From Vitellaria paradoxa (Eukaryota; Streptophyta; Magnoliopsida; Ericales; Sapotaceae), in NCBI GenBank assembly GCA_019916065.1, contig CM034237.1, forward strand, positions 26,036,340-26,100,339: DNA of 64,000 nucleotides, in the 5' to 3' direction. A model generated the notes under the pieces. It worked only from the letters and a program-made list of their open reading frames with translations. It searched no databases and was not told the DNA's origin. The position numbers were made by a program, and so were the translations under genes. This document shows, one piece after another, positions 1 to 10,900 of the stretch (positions within the stretch are counted from its first letter, which is position 1; each line of letters starts with the position of its first letter).

Positions 1-589
1 TTTGGTATCCCCAACAATAGTGTTCAGATTTGCAAGAAAGAAGAAGAAGATAACTTTAGAATTAAAGGAAAACAAATATATAGAGGTAAAACCCTTGAAA
101 ACCAAATTGGAATCCCCCCAATATGATGTTAACAATCCCAAAAGACTCAAAGGACAGATTGCTCATGTTTTGCAACAAACTTCAAGTTTAGAGCTCAATT
201 CGGCTAGCTCTTAGTTCTCCAATCAAACCAACGAATTTCAAGCTGAAAGTTGTGGTTTATTGCTATTTATTATGGAGATAAAGAGGGTAAAATTTGGGAA
301 TTTTCTGGGTTGTTTTGGTGGACGAACTGATTTGCCCCTTTTTTTTTCCAGAATTTTCTTTTCTTTTCTGATTCTTTTTTTTTTTATATATGTAATTCAA
401 TATCCCCCACAAGATAGTTCAACCCCTTTGCAACAACTCAGCAAACACAAAGAAAGATGAAGGAATCTCCCCTTGGTCGAAAGCCTTGAGGAGAAAACAA
501 AAAGTTGGAAGATGAAGAGTTGAAATGGAGAAAACAACTTACCAAAAAAAAAAAGAAATGGAGAAAACACACCTTGTTAGGATGATCAA
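1..589. other. unassigned AT-rich sequence
   Basis: No coding region is supported: the short open frames here have low-complexity, unfamiliar translations. If the primer site at 590-601 is genuine, this stretch would be the leader or start of the internal region of a minus-strand retroelement that continues beyond the window. Poly-T and poly-A tracts are frequent (for example near 340-390 and 540-560). Confidence 0.3.
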
Positions 590-601
590 GCTCTGATACC
601 A
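590..601 (-). other. primer binding site, initiator-Met tRNA type
   Basis: On the minus strand this reads TGGTATCAGAGC, the complement of the 3' end of plant initiator Met tRNA and the usual primer site of copia and many gypsy elements. It sits two bases inside a possible LTR end (TG at 604 on the plus strand). The short match alone would be weak; the TATA box in the adjoining LTR-like sequence supports it. Confidence 0.5.
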
Positions 602-603
602 AA

Positions 604-1503
604 TGATGAGAAAATAAAAGGATCTTTATATTTAATCCAACAAGGTTTCCCACTTCAAAGAATCAACACAACCCCAACCCGTGGAGAGGCAATGATTCGG
701 TTTTGAGGGAAGGGACAAGCCAAGGAATCAACTCACAATAGAAACAAAGTTCTAAGGTAACTTGATTATCAAAGATAAAATAGTCAATTGGCTAAAATGA
801 CTAAGTCCAAGTTCTTTCAAGAAGCAAGGAAGAAAAGTCTCTCAAATTGAATTTCAAATCTAAAATTACATCCTTCTCTCCTTGGTGGCCGGCCACCTTA
901 CTTATATATATTTCAATCTTGGAACATCCCTCCAAGAATAGGAAAGGCCAAAAGACAAGCTTAAATGGCATTAACTCAAAAAAGCCCTCATTGGCTAGCA
1001 ATTAGGGCATTCATTGCATCAGTTCATTAACTCCAAATCAATTAAAACATGCATTAAATAAGGTCTTAAATACAAAACAATAAAATACTGAAATGGGCTT
1101 GACTCTTGACATGGTAGACTTGAGACTTCATCTTTGACCGAATAAGAGGCCACCATGTGGCTGCCACCTAGCCTTTAACTAATCTCCATTTGGCAATCCC
1201 CTTTGTCCACTTGGCAAAGAACCAGGCACTTGAATTCTTCTCTTTGGCCGATTGCTTCCTCTTGCCCAAAAGCTTCCATGATCAAACTTTGGAGTTCCTT
1301 TGCTTTGGCTCTAGTTATGGGACCTTGATAGCTTAATGATGGAGCTCCTTCATCACATTTCATTTGGTGACCACGTCTAAGTATTAGAGGCTTATCAAAA
1401 TAGCTCCAAGGGCCCAATTCTAGAACTTTGAGTTTTGACTCTTCATCTTGAAAATTAAACACAAATAGGCCAGCTTTTAAGATATAAGATCTATGGCACC
1501 AAA
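604..1503 (-). repeat. LTR-like sequence, minus strand, unbounded
   Basis: The segment begins TG directly beside an initiator-Met primer site and contains a good TATA box on the minus strand (TATATATAAG at 901-911). Just downstream of the TATA is a perfect 14-bp palindrome, GGTGGCCGGCCACC (884-897). It would be the 5' LTR of a minus-strand element. The outer boundary is not certain, no partner LTR is in the window, and no target duplication can be tested. Confidence 0.35.
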
Positions 1504-1643
1504 AGCTCTCCATCTTTTTTTTTTTGATGACCTGGAACCTGGGTCGGGCAAGGCCATTGTAGACCCACCCCAACTTGCCAAACCGGGGTGAGAGCGGCCG
1601 ACCCAGGGCATCTCCCGTTTAAGTTGCGATAGTGCACCCAGCG
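1504..1643. other. GC-rich segment beside a poly-T tract
   Basis: About 130 bp of GC-rich sequence preceded by an 11-base T run at its left edge. Read on the minus strand it is a body ending in poly-A, as a SINE or other retroposon would be. I could not find convincing pol III A and B boxes. It ends abruptly at the LTR of element C. Confidence 0.25.
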
Positions 1644-3330
1644 TGACCGCTCTCTAAATTGGTAGTGGCTCACTCTCAAGTATAAGAGGTCGGTCGTAGT
1701 CTTTTCTAGGTGAGTCCTAGGTCATCTCCACAGGAACAAAGGTGTGCCTAAGTGTTGGGAACCTTGTTTTCAAAAACACTTGCAAAAAATCTCAAAAAGA
1801 AAAGTTGAAAATCTTGTTTTGGGTTTTCGAATAAGTAATTGAAAATTCGATTTGAAAATAATTGGAAAAAACGATTGGAAAGTTTAAAAGAAATACACTA
1901 AACTAAGAATGACACCCTAAGGAAGCAACCAAGTTCAAACACTTAACAGAGTACGGAATTACTTAAACACTTGGATTAATGGAGATACTTGGTTTTAACC
2001 TAGTCCTATAATGTCCTCGAAGGCTTGGACTTGAATATGAAATTAACTTAACCTAACCTTTACACATGTAAGATCAGGCCGAAAAATGCAACGTTAAAAA
2101 AAATCTTATTTCATAAAGAAATTGTAACTCCGAGGTCTTGAAGTCAAGTTCGAAATCACCGGGACATGGAATTAACCTCCGATTCACTTTCGTGTAAACG
2201 GGATCATTGTATCACAGGGTTTCGTTTTCGAAAGAATCAACCTAAAATTACAATTCTTATGTTATCATTCAAAAGATAATGAATTCATTCAATTGTGCTC
2301 TGTCCAAGTCCCAAGACCGTCAATTTCATTACGAACCTAGGTTAAAACCAAGAAAAGCCTAGCCTAGCATAGGCGAAAGGTATAAGCAGAACAATTCGAA
2401 AGAAAACATCTTCAATATGCAACAAACCACAAGAACGAAATAAATCGAAAAGAGTTTAAAACAATTTGAAAGCAAATCAATACAAACTAAGTCTACGCAA
2501 CACTACGAAGCAAACATACCAGACAAAACACGTAAACATGAGATTTTTATTAAAACGAACTAACAAATTAAAAACTACCGCATGAATTGTACTACGAAAA
2601 ACAGATTGAACTTGAACATCCAAGCGAAAGCAATGAGTCCCAATCCTTGGTGCAATTCGAATGTAATTTTACATAAAACTCTTAGAAGAGAAAATCTGAA
2701 CTATTCCTAGGGTTCCGAACCTGTCCTTCTCAAAATTCTACCCTTTTATATTATTACAAAAGTCAGGGTAAATGGTAAAATTACACTCTAAATTTCCTGC
2801 TGGACTTGTGCTAGAAGGGTACCCATGGGCGCCCATGCTATAGGTGGTGGCGCCCATGCTTGAGGTGTTTGATGAAGTCCTCAAGAACAGGCAAAAAATC
2901 AGCAGGCATGACCCTCCTCTGTGGGCTCCCATCTGATAAGGGTGGGGCGCCCAAGGTCAGACAGGGGCGCCCATAGGTCTAGGTGGGGCGCCCATGTGGG
3001 CTGCTCTCCAACTGTTCGATGAAAGGCCTCTGAGAACCTGCTCCTCTCCCAAAATTAGCTCTCTGTGGGCGCCCATCTGCTATAGGGTGGGTGCGCCCAT
3101 GCTTCTGGTGGGGGCGCCCATTGCTTCTGGTGCAGATTATCCCACTTTGTTTCCTTGCTCTTTTGACCTTTCTTTTCATCCTCCTTCTACCAAGTGAAGC
3201 ACCAAAACCTGCAAAAGTCCAAAAGCACTATAAATATATCTTATTTCCTTAAAAGATAGAGATTTATGTAATTAAAACACCTAAAACCATTCACATTATC
3301 ATAGTAAGTGTGCATTTTAGGTGCTCATCA
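1644..3330 (-). repeat. element C 3' LTR
   Basis: 1687 bp, matching 13838-15526 along its full length. The differences from the other LTR are mostly one-base gains or losses in homopolymer runs rather than substitutions. The TATA box (TATAAAAGGG on the minus strand) lies near 2741-2753. Confidence 0.92.
2741..3125 (-). promoter_or_regulatory. LTR promoter with GGGCGCCC palindrome array (C, 3' LTR)
   Basis: Reading with the element, repeated GGGCGCCC-type words (3125 down to about 2826) precede a TATA box at 2753-2741. The array is the counterpart of 15028-15317 but several units carry small insertions, such as GGGTGCGCCC. No bound factor is known to me; the role as upstream promoter element is inferred from position. 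Confidence 0.6.
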
Positions 3331-3346
3331 TACCCCCCCAACCTAA
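3331..3346 (-). other. polypurine tract of element C
   Basis: On the minus strand this reads TTAGGTTGGGGGGGTA and directly abuts the 3' LTR (which starts TGATGAGC in element orientation). It is the expected primer for plus-strand DNA synthesis. Confidence 0.85.
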
Positions 3347-5125
3347 ATTTGCTAGTCCTAGCAATGTGTGCATCAACATGAGGTATAGAACAAATGCAAA
3401 GGGCACCCACAACATGTAAGCTCTTATTCAAATCGAAATAAGACAAAATAAAAACTAACAAGGTGATGTCCGTTTTCGTGGGAGACCCACGACCACACTT
3501 AGCGCGTGAGGCAAGCCCTTTAAAAACCCCTAGGTTCCCCCTAGTGGACAGTAAGGTCTCGTGAGGGTTGCAGTGATGCTACCCACAAACATCTATGGTA
3601 TGGTCCAAGGTGTCAAAGAGTGATTAAGGTCAGTAATGAATCAAGTTCAAGCTCAACAAGTCACAAAACTTAAATATCATGTGTAATTCCCAAGTGCTAG
3701 CATGAATACATGCACTATCAAAGTTGGAAAAGCATGTGTTCAAAACAGTGTCATTTATTCAACAAGGTCTCGAGAGCATAATCGGAACTAAGTTTTGACT
3801 TCAAAAGCTCACAAGGTAGATCACTTCATAGAAAGAAACTCACTCATTAAGGGTTCACTCATACCTATGAGCACACAATGCAATGCTCTCCTAGTTGCAC
3901 ACAACCACACGAATAAGTGAGTGAATTGAATAGAAGTTCCGCATGGATAGCTCATACCAAAAATAAGTTCCAATGCCATGCAATAGATTACACCACATAA
4001 CCTACACAAGGCACACTACATGCACACACAAGAGTTGCTCGCTTTGAATCCACTAGGTCTTTGATCCGGTTATAACTTGGCCAGGGGTATTGGTTACAAT
4101 GGAAGATATAGAAATCAAAAACACATGTCTTGGGATAAAGATGTTCAAGTACGTACAAGTCCCAAACTACCCCCTTTCCCTTTCTATACCCTAACCAACG
4201 ACATGAAGCTTATTCACAAACTTACAAACTACTTTTGGGACACTCTTAGCAACCGCATTACAAACATAAATCCCACAATTGCATAAACAAAAGGAATGAG
4301 AAAATATATATATATATTTTTTTTCTTTTTTTTTTTTTTTTTAAAAAACATGATCAATGAACTATACAACGCATGAATTCTCATCCCAACATTCACCTCA
4401 TTTGACTCTCAAAAGCTTACATTCCCAACCCCACATTCCCAACTTAGACTTTGAGGCACTTTCATAAGCCCAAGACATGCGAGGGTTAGGCTTAAAGTGT
4501 GTGAATGGGGTATAGGGGACATTATGTGTGAGGAGAATCAAAAAGAGAGACTTTATATCACACACTTTATTTGAGGCTTCAAGTGGGTTCCTAGGACACT
4601 TTCATATCAAGAAAGGATAAAAGGCTCAAATTAACAAAGAGGGCCTAGCATCATGTTCTAAGCTCACAAACAACTCATATGCGCCAAATGACTACTCATG
4701 CAAGTGTGTGCGATGCAACTGGGGCATTGAAAACCAAAATAGAGAACAACTGAGCTGAAATAATGTGCAACCCCTCTTGAAAAGAAAAATAGCTCTAAAG
4801 CTCACCACTAGAAATGGTATAAGTCTCTACCTAGTCCAAGGATTGCTCAATTGACCAATGTTACATAAAATTCACTCTTAAGCACATAAGTTCTCCGTGA
4901 TAGCCAAAAGTGCATAAGGTCATGACACACTCAACTTAAATTAAGTTTCCTATCAAAGCTTGAACAAGACTCACTTATCACTCTCTCACTCAAATTCACA
5001 ATCAACCAAACCAAAAAAGGGCTAACATGCAGGTACAAAATGTGCTAAGTCATGTATGTAAGCTCAAAGATGCTCAAATTTAAAAAATTTGATAATTTTA
5101 GCACAAATGGTCATCATGCGAACTC
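3347..5125 (-). other. 3' non-coding region of element C
   Basis: About 1.8 kb between the internal polypurine tract and the 3' LTR. No coding frame is supported. It holds several blocks also found in element B (32685-34324), notably 3510-3588 and a segment around 4060-4100. A pure AT and T tract at 4303-4342 is a simple repeat. Confidence 0.6.
3510..3588 (-). other. conserved non-coding block in the 3' region
   Basis: This block matches 32774-32853 in element B at roughly 90 percent identity by eye, although most of the surrounding non-coding sequence has diverged. It includes a pairing segment (CCCCTAGG and CCCCCTAG, separated by a few bases). Next to it is a perfect hairpin, CGTGGG-AGA-CCCACG (about 3478-3492). 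Conservation without a reading frame suggests a functional RNA or DNA signal. Confidence 0.55.
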
Positions 5126-5163
5126 TACCCCCCAACCTAAACTAAACATTGTCCTCAATGTGA
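5126..5163 (-). other. internal polypurine tract plus hairpin (C)
   Basis: A second tract (GGTTGGGGGGTA on the minus strand, 5137-5126) lies 1.8 kb inside the 3' LTR. It is preceded in element orientation by an inverted repeat, ACATTG-AGGA-CAATGT. Element B has the same pair at 34325-34364. It could prime internal plus-strand synthesis or mark the end of a subgenomic RNA. Confidence 0.55.
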
Positions 5164-5166
5164 GAA

Positions 5167-5445
5167 CTATGAAGCATATGTGGGTCCGTAGTGTGCATAG
5201 TGAGCATGATGATGATGAGCATAAAGAGTAATCAATATGTAACACATAAGCCAAGCATGCACCCAAAACAAGAATCCCCATAAGCAATAAAGAACACCCC
5301 CCAACCTAGTTTCCACAGCACTTCCAACAACAACCAACAACATATAGCCAAGTGTTATGCTCAAAATGTAGAAACAGAAGGGAAAAAGGGTGGATATTAC
5401 CTCAAGAGCTTCCTTATTTTGAAGAAAAGAAAAAAAACTATACAA
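5167..5445 (-). pseudogene. possible remnant of the third ORF, conserved His-rich tail
   Basis: The frame ends with a short His-rich peptide, HHHAHYAHYGPTYAS, followed by a stop. Element B has the corresponding HHAHFAHYILTYTS and stop at 34415-34368. The upstream part is hydrophobic and unfamiliar. At 5403-5400 the minus strand reads GAG|GTAATATCC, matching splice-donor-like sites at the end of the third ORF in elements B (34584) and D (63911). The rest of that ORF is missing from C. The tail may be a separate small exon; this is inference. Confidence 0.3.
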
Positions 5446-5650
5446 AAGAAAAGGTTAGAAAGAAAATAAAGAAAAATAAAGGGAAAATAAGACAAGAGAA
5501 AGAGTTAGTACAAAAGAAGAAATAAAAATAATAGAAAAGAAAATAAGAGAAGAAAGTCAAGCTAAAAAAAACATAAGAAAATACGAAAAAGAAAACTCAA
5601 ATCTACTATGTACAAAGGCAACAAAGAAGAAGGGCTATCCAACACTCTCT

Positions 5651-7000
5651 CTATCCTATGCGTCCACAAATCAACGAGCGGAACAAACTACGGGCTGTCC
5701 GGGCGATCAAATATGGATCAGGAGGAGGTGGAGCAGTAGGACCCATAGCACGAAGAGCGACAAGAATCGAATCCAGAGTGACACCCTGAGATTCCAGAAG
5801 ACAACGCTGGGCAGCTTGCTCCGCGGCAATCCTATCCAAGGATCGACGTTGGGCAGCTTGCTCCGTTTCCATATGTTGCAACCTATCATTCATACCCCGA
5901 AGAAGATCACGCTGTAACACGACGGCACGGGGACGGGGAGGAATATCTGGCACCGGTGGTGTAGAAGAGGTAGAAGGTCCCGCATCAGAAAAAGACGACT
6001 CATGCATACGCAGTTGAGCGATGCGCCTGGCACAAGTAGACTCAGAGATCAGGACAGAAGGACGAACAGTGCGAGCGGTCTCATCAACAGTCACGTCGAA
6101 TTGTGCAAAAAGTTCCGTGATGAGACCACCAAAAGGCAATACAGACCGGCCAGTAGTAACTCCCGCACGCTGAATGATAGTGTCAAAGAGCACGGAAGTA
6201 AGGTCAATAGGAACGGCGGTAGCAATAGCATAAGCAACAATGCCCGCTCACGACTAATCAAATCATCATGGACAAGCGGGAAAATCTGGCTACAAGACAG
6301 CTCATGAAGAACACGGTAGAAAGAGCTTAAGTTCTTTTGGAAAACTGAGGAACAGGGCCCCAAGTCCTAAGAGCACCATCAGACAGAGCTCTAGCCAACA
6401 TGTCACGGGAAGGGCGAGAATCCTCTGGGAAAGGGTACCCGGGGTCAGCCACCCGTGGAATATCTAAGAATGAAGCAATGGTGGATGCTTTGAAACGAAG
6501 ACGCCGCCCCCGAACCCGCACAAGAATCTGTGAAACTCCCGAACCAGAAGGATAAACTTTGACATTAGAATAGAACTCCCGCACAAGCATTGGATCAGCG
6601 GAGGCACGGAAAGTCATCGCTCTAACCCAACCGCGGCCAACGAGGATAGTACGAAGATCAGAAAAATCGGGCAGTCGAATGCCCCGTTCACACAACACGG
6701 GCTTGTGGCTCCAATAACTATCAAACCATGCCTGGTGGTTCTGATTTCTAAACCGAGTATGATCAAAAAGCAATTCTTCCTCATCGTTGTCCATTACATC
6801 TTCAGAGCTTGAATTTTCAGGAGTAGTGGAGGAAACATTATCAGATGAATTAGCAACAACCTCCTCGGAAAGCTCAACCTTTTCACCCTCTGAAGAAGAA
6901 GAAGAGTAGGTGGTGCAGGAGCATGTCGCCTCTTAAAAGGAGCATTACGAGAAGTTCCACCCAAATCCCCCTTACGTGCATGTTTCCTTGACCGTGGCAT
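5651..7000 (-). pseudogene. envelope-like ORF of element C, frameshifted
   Basis: This is the ORF between pol and the 3' LTR that Athila-type elements carry, matching the plant family annotated as putative plant transposon protein. Start MPRSRKHARK at 7000. The recognisable core includes LVREFYSNV and LPFGGLITELF, and the C-terminal part looks coiled-coil, with repeated QAAQR segments. The reading frame shifts about three times: in a CTT repeat near 6900, near 6330-6360, and near 6195. It is homologous to 35379-36464 (B, intact) and 61980-63077 (D). Whether this family is really an envelope protein is unproven; I see no signal peptide or clear membrane segment. Confidence 0.75.
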
Positions 7001-7002
7001 AG

Positions 7003-7427
7003 CTTTAAAACAGCCCAAAATACTCAATCGCCACAACACTTCGAGTTTCCAAACCAACAAAGAATGTTCCTCACAAATGCCCAACAAATTAGACTCACCA
7101 CTTGAGATTGGCAAAATATCAAACACGTGGTAGGCTCACGTTGGTTCCACTTGCACACACCTCAAAAATCAAGTCCCCAAAGCTAAAAGCAAACCTTCTT
7201 CCACCCAAAAACATGTAATTAAGAGCACAACATCAAATAGCAATCCTCTACCCGACTTGGGCATTTACACAAACACTTGATAGGCACCTTGCGAACACAC
7301 CTTACACAAGAAGCAACTTCATATCCAAACCGCCCAAATCAGCAAATCAACTCCAAAATCAGTAAATGAGCTGAAACTAAAGTCAAAACTCATAGCCCAT
7401 GCACCACACAATGGATCTCCAACTTAC
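7003..7427 (-). other. candidate 5'UTR intron of the envelope-like gene (C)
   Basis: On the minus strand a strong donor, AAG|GTAAGTT, lies at 7427, and an AG acceptor lies three bases before the ATG at 7000. Elements B and D have donors and acceptors at the same relative places. The sites are predicted from sequence only. Confidence 0.5.
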
Positions 7428-7689
7428 CTTCAAAAAGGAGAGAAGAAAAAAAAACAAAAAACCATGACTTCCACCATGCAACACATACCAAAAAATAGAA
7501 AGAACCAGCTGGTAAAAACAGCTTAGCACAACCAAAGGAAGCAGAAAAGCAGCTGAGATGGAAGAAGAAACATAGAGACCAAAGGTGAGAAGATGAAGCT
7601 CACAGGTGAAAGGGAAGAGTATAAGCACGGGTGTGTGCTGGAATGGCACGGGTGAGTGCTGGAATGAGAAGGAAAGAACAGATTGATGA

Positions 7690-7800
7690 AGGTCACGTGA
7701 CCTTGTAAAGAGGCACATGCCAGCTTGGGCGCCCATGTGGGAATGTGGGGCGCCCATCAGGGGACACGGGCGCCCATGCTATAGGTGGGGCGCCCCACTT
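7690..7800 (-). promoter_or_regulatory. internal GGGCGCCC array between pol and envelope-like ORF (C)
   Basis: Four perfect GGGCGCCC palindromes centred at 7730.5, 7751.5, 7771.5 and 7791.5, so 21, 20 and 20 bp apart. In element orientation they are followed by CTTTACAAGG (about 7710-7701) and a palindromic G-box, GGTCACGTGACC (7691-7702). The same word is in this element's LTR array. I infer an internal promoter for the envelope-like gene. Confidence 0.55.
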
Positions 7801-7983
7801 GAGCTGAAACAGCAGAAATTTTTTTTTTTTTTTTTAAATACCAAAGTATAGAGAAGAACAAGTCAAGACACAAATTGACACTCATTCATACCAAACTTCA
7901 AAACAAAAATTCTCTAATCTAAGACAAAACCAAACAAAACAAAAGGAAATAAACTACTATTTACAAACTAGGACTCTAGACGT

Positions 7984-10900
7984 TCATTCGAAAGAAGGTG
8001 GGTCGGTCAACTCCCACGTCTCAATCTCAGCCACGAAACTCTCCAAGTATGGCTTGAGACGATGGCCATTCACTTTGAAAATAGTGTTGTTGCGTGGGTT
8101 ATGCACCTCACAGACACCATGCTCTGAAATAGAAGTGATGACAAAGGGACCCGACCATCGAGACCTTAACTTCCCTGGAAAAAAATGTAACCTAGAGTTA
8201 TACAACAAGACTCTTTGGCCCACCTGAAAGGATTTCCTAAGAATGTGTCTATCATGCAAATCCTTCATTTAGCCTTGGCAATCTTTGCATTCTCGAAAGC
8301 ATCATTTCGCAATTCATCAAGTTCATTCAATTGAAGCTTCCTAAAAGTGCCGGCGTCATCTAGACTTTCATTGAATTGCCGGATTGCCCAGTAGGCTCGA
8401 TGCTCCATCTCAACGGGTAGATGGCAAGCCTTGCCATAAACAAGACGATAGGGAGACATGCCTAAAATAGTCTTATAAGCCGTACGATATGCCCACAACG
8501 CATCTACTAGTCGCAAAGACCAATCTTACGTGTGGGATTAACCGTTTTCTCAAGAATACCTTTGATCTCCCTATTTGCCAATTCAACCTGGCCACTATTT
8601 TGGGGATGATAAGGAGTCCCCACCTTATGAGTTACACCATATCTACGCATTAAGATACCCACAGGCCGATTGCAAAAATGCTTACCACCATCACTAATGA
8701 TGGCCCGGGCATCCCAAAACGTGAAAAGATATACTCTTTCAAGAATTTGACCACCACCCGATGGTCATTAGTGCGAGTGGCAATGGTTTCTACCCATTTA
8801 GAAGCATAATCTACGGCCACAAGAATATACTCAAAACCCAACGATATAGGAAACGGGCCCATAAAGTCTATCCCCCAACAATCAAAAATTTCCAAAATAA
8901 TGACAGGATTTTGGGGCATTTCATTTCGTTTGGAAAGGGCCCCTAATCGTTGGCATCGGTCACACCTCAAACAGAAGTTATGCACATCCTTGAACATCGA
9001 GGGCCAATAAAATCCGCTTTGGAGGATCTTAGCGGTAGTTTTCTTGGCAGAGAAATGACCCCCGCAAGCCAAGGCATGGCAAAACTCAATGACACTAGAA
9101 ATCTCACTATCTGGAATGCATCGTCTCACAATTTGGTCAGAGCAATACTTATAAAGGTAAGGCTCATCCAAAAGAAGCTACGCACATTGCGTAGGAACTT
9201 AACTCTGTCAACTTTCGCCCATTGCGAAGGTATCTGGCCAGTCACTAAAAAATTAGCAATGTCTGCATACCAAGGAAGATGATCAGGAGAAGTAGTGCTT
9301 ATGTGCATGATATGCTCATCAGGGAAATGTTCATAATTGGGTGGTCACTCGATTCAGACAGATGAAGTGGCAAGCGTGACAAGTGGTCAGCCACCACATT
9401 CTCTACTCCTTTCTTATCTTTAATCTCTAAATCAAACTCTTGAAGGAGTAGCATCCATCTAATCAGACGAGGCTTGGCCTCTTTTTTTGGCAAGAAGATA
9501 TTTCAGAGCTGCGTGGTCAGTAAACACTGTGACACGAGATCCCACCAAATATGACCTAAACTTGTCAAGGGCAAATACTACTGCTAGAAGCTCCTTTTCC
9601 GTAGTGGTATAATTCACTTGAGCCTTCATTAAGAGTCTTACTAGCATAGTAAATGACAACAGGCTTCCCCTCTCTCCTTTGCCCTAAAACAGCTCCCACT
9701 GCGAAATCACTCGCATCACACATAAGCTCGAATGGTAAAGACCAGTCCAGGCTTGGACAATTGGTGCAGTGGTGAGTAGGTGTTTAAGTCTGTCAAACGC
9801 CTCTTGGCATGAGGTTGTCCACTCAAAAGGAACATCGTTAGACAACAATGAGCATAAGGACCGGGCAATAGAACTAAAAGACTGGATGAATCGCCGATAA
9901 AAACTGACATGGCCAAGGAATGATCTCACGTCTTTCACACATCTAGGGGTAGGCAAATTTTGAATCAACTCTACTTTTGCTTTGTCAACCTCGATCCCCC
10001 GACATGATACTATATGCCCCAAAACTATCCCTTGTTGTACCATGAAATGGCACTTTTTCCCAGTTCAGCACCAAATTACTCTCCTCACAACGCACTAACA
10101 CCTTTTCAAGGTTGGACAAGCACTCATCAAATGTATCACCATAAACAGAGAAATCATCCATGAACACTTCCAAAAACCGCTCAACCATGTCACTGAAAAT
10201 GCTCATCACACACCTTTGAAAAGTCGCAGGTGCGTTACATAACCCAAAACGGCATGCGTCTATACGCAAATGTGCCGAATGGACATGTGAAAGTAGTCTT
10301 TTCTTGGTCCTCTAGTGCTATCTCAACCTGATTATATCCTGAATACCCATCTAAGAAGCAATAGAAGGATTTTCCTGCTACTCTCTCAAGCACCTGGTCT
10401 AAAAAGGGAAGTGGAAAATGATCTTTCCGAGTCACCGCATTCAAGCGTCTATAATCAATGCACATACGCCACCCAGTCTGGGTACGTTGAGGCACTAACT
10501 CACCTCTCTCATTCTCAACCACAGTGACGCCTGACTTCTTAGGAACAACCTGAGTAGGACTCACCCACTTCGAATCAGAGATGGGGTAAATGATACCCGC
10601 ATCAAGCAACTTAAGCACCTCCCCTTTTACAACTTCCTTCATATTAGGATTTAGCCGTCTTTGCATTTGCCTCACCGGCTTAGCATCATCTTCGAGGTAT
10701 ATATGATGAGAACATACTAAGGGACTGATACCTCGAAGATCCGCCACAGTCCAACCCAATGCTCGACGGTGAGCACTCAACACTGCTAACAATCTCACTT
10801 CCTGTTCTTTCTCCAAACTTGCTGACACTACTACAGGAAATGTCTCACCCTCCCCTAGAAATGCATATTTAAGCTCACTCGGTAATGGTCTCCTAGAGGG

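Noticed and set aside
1504..1643. SINE
   Set aside because: It has an A-tail-like end but no convincing pol III boxes and no target duplication, so it is left unassigned.
6002..6307. Plus-strand open frame of about 100 codons
   Set aside because: It is antisense to the frameshifted envelope-like ORF of element C.
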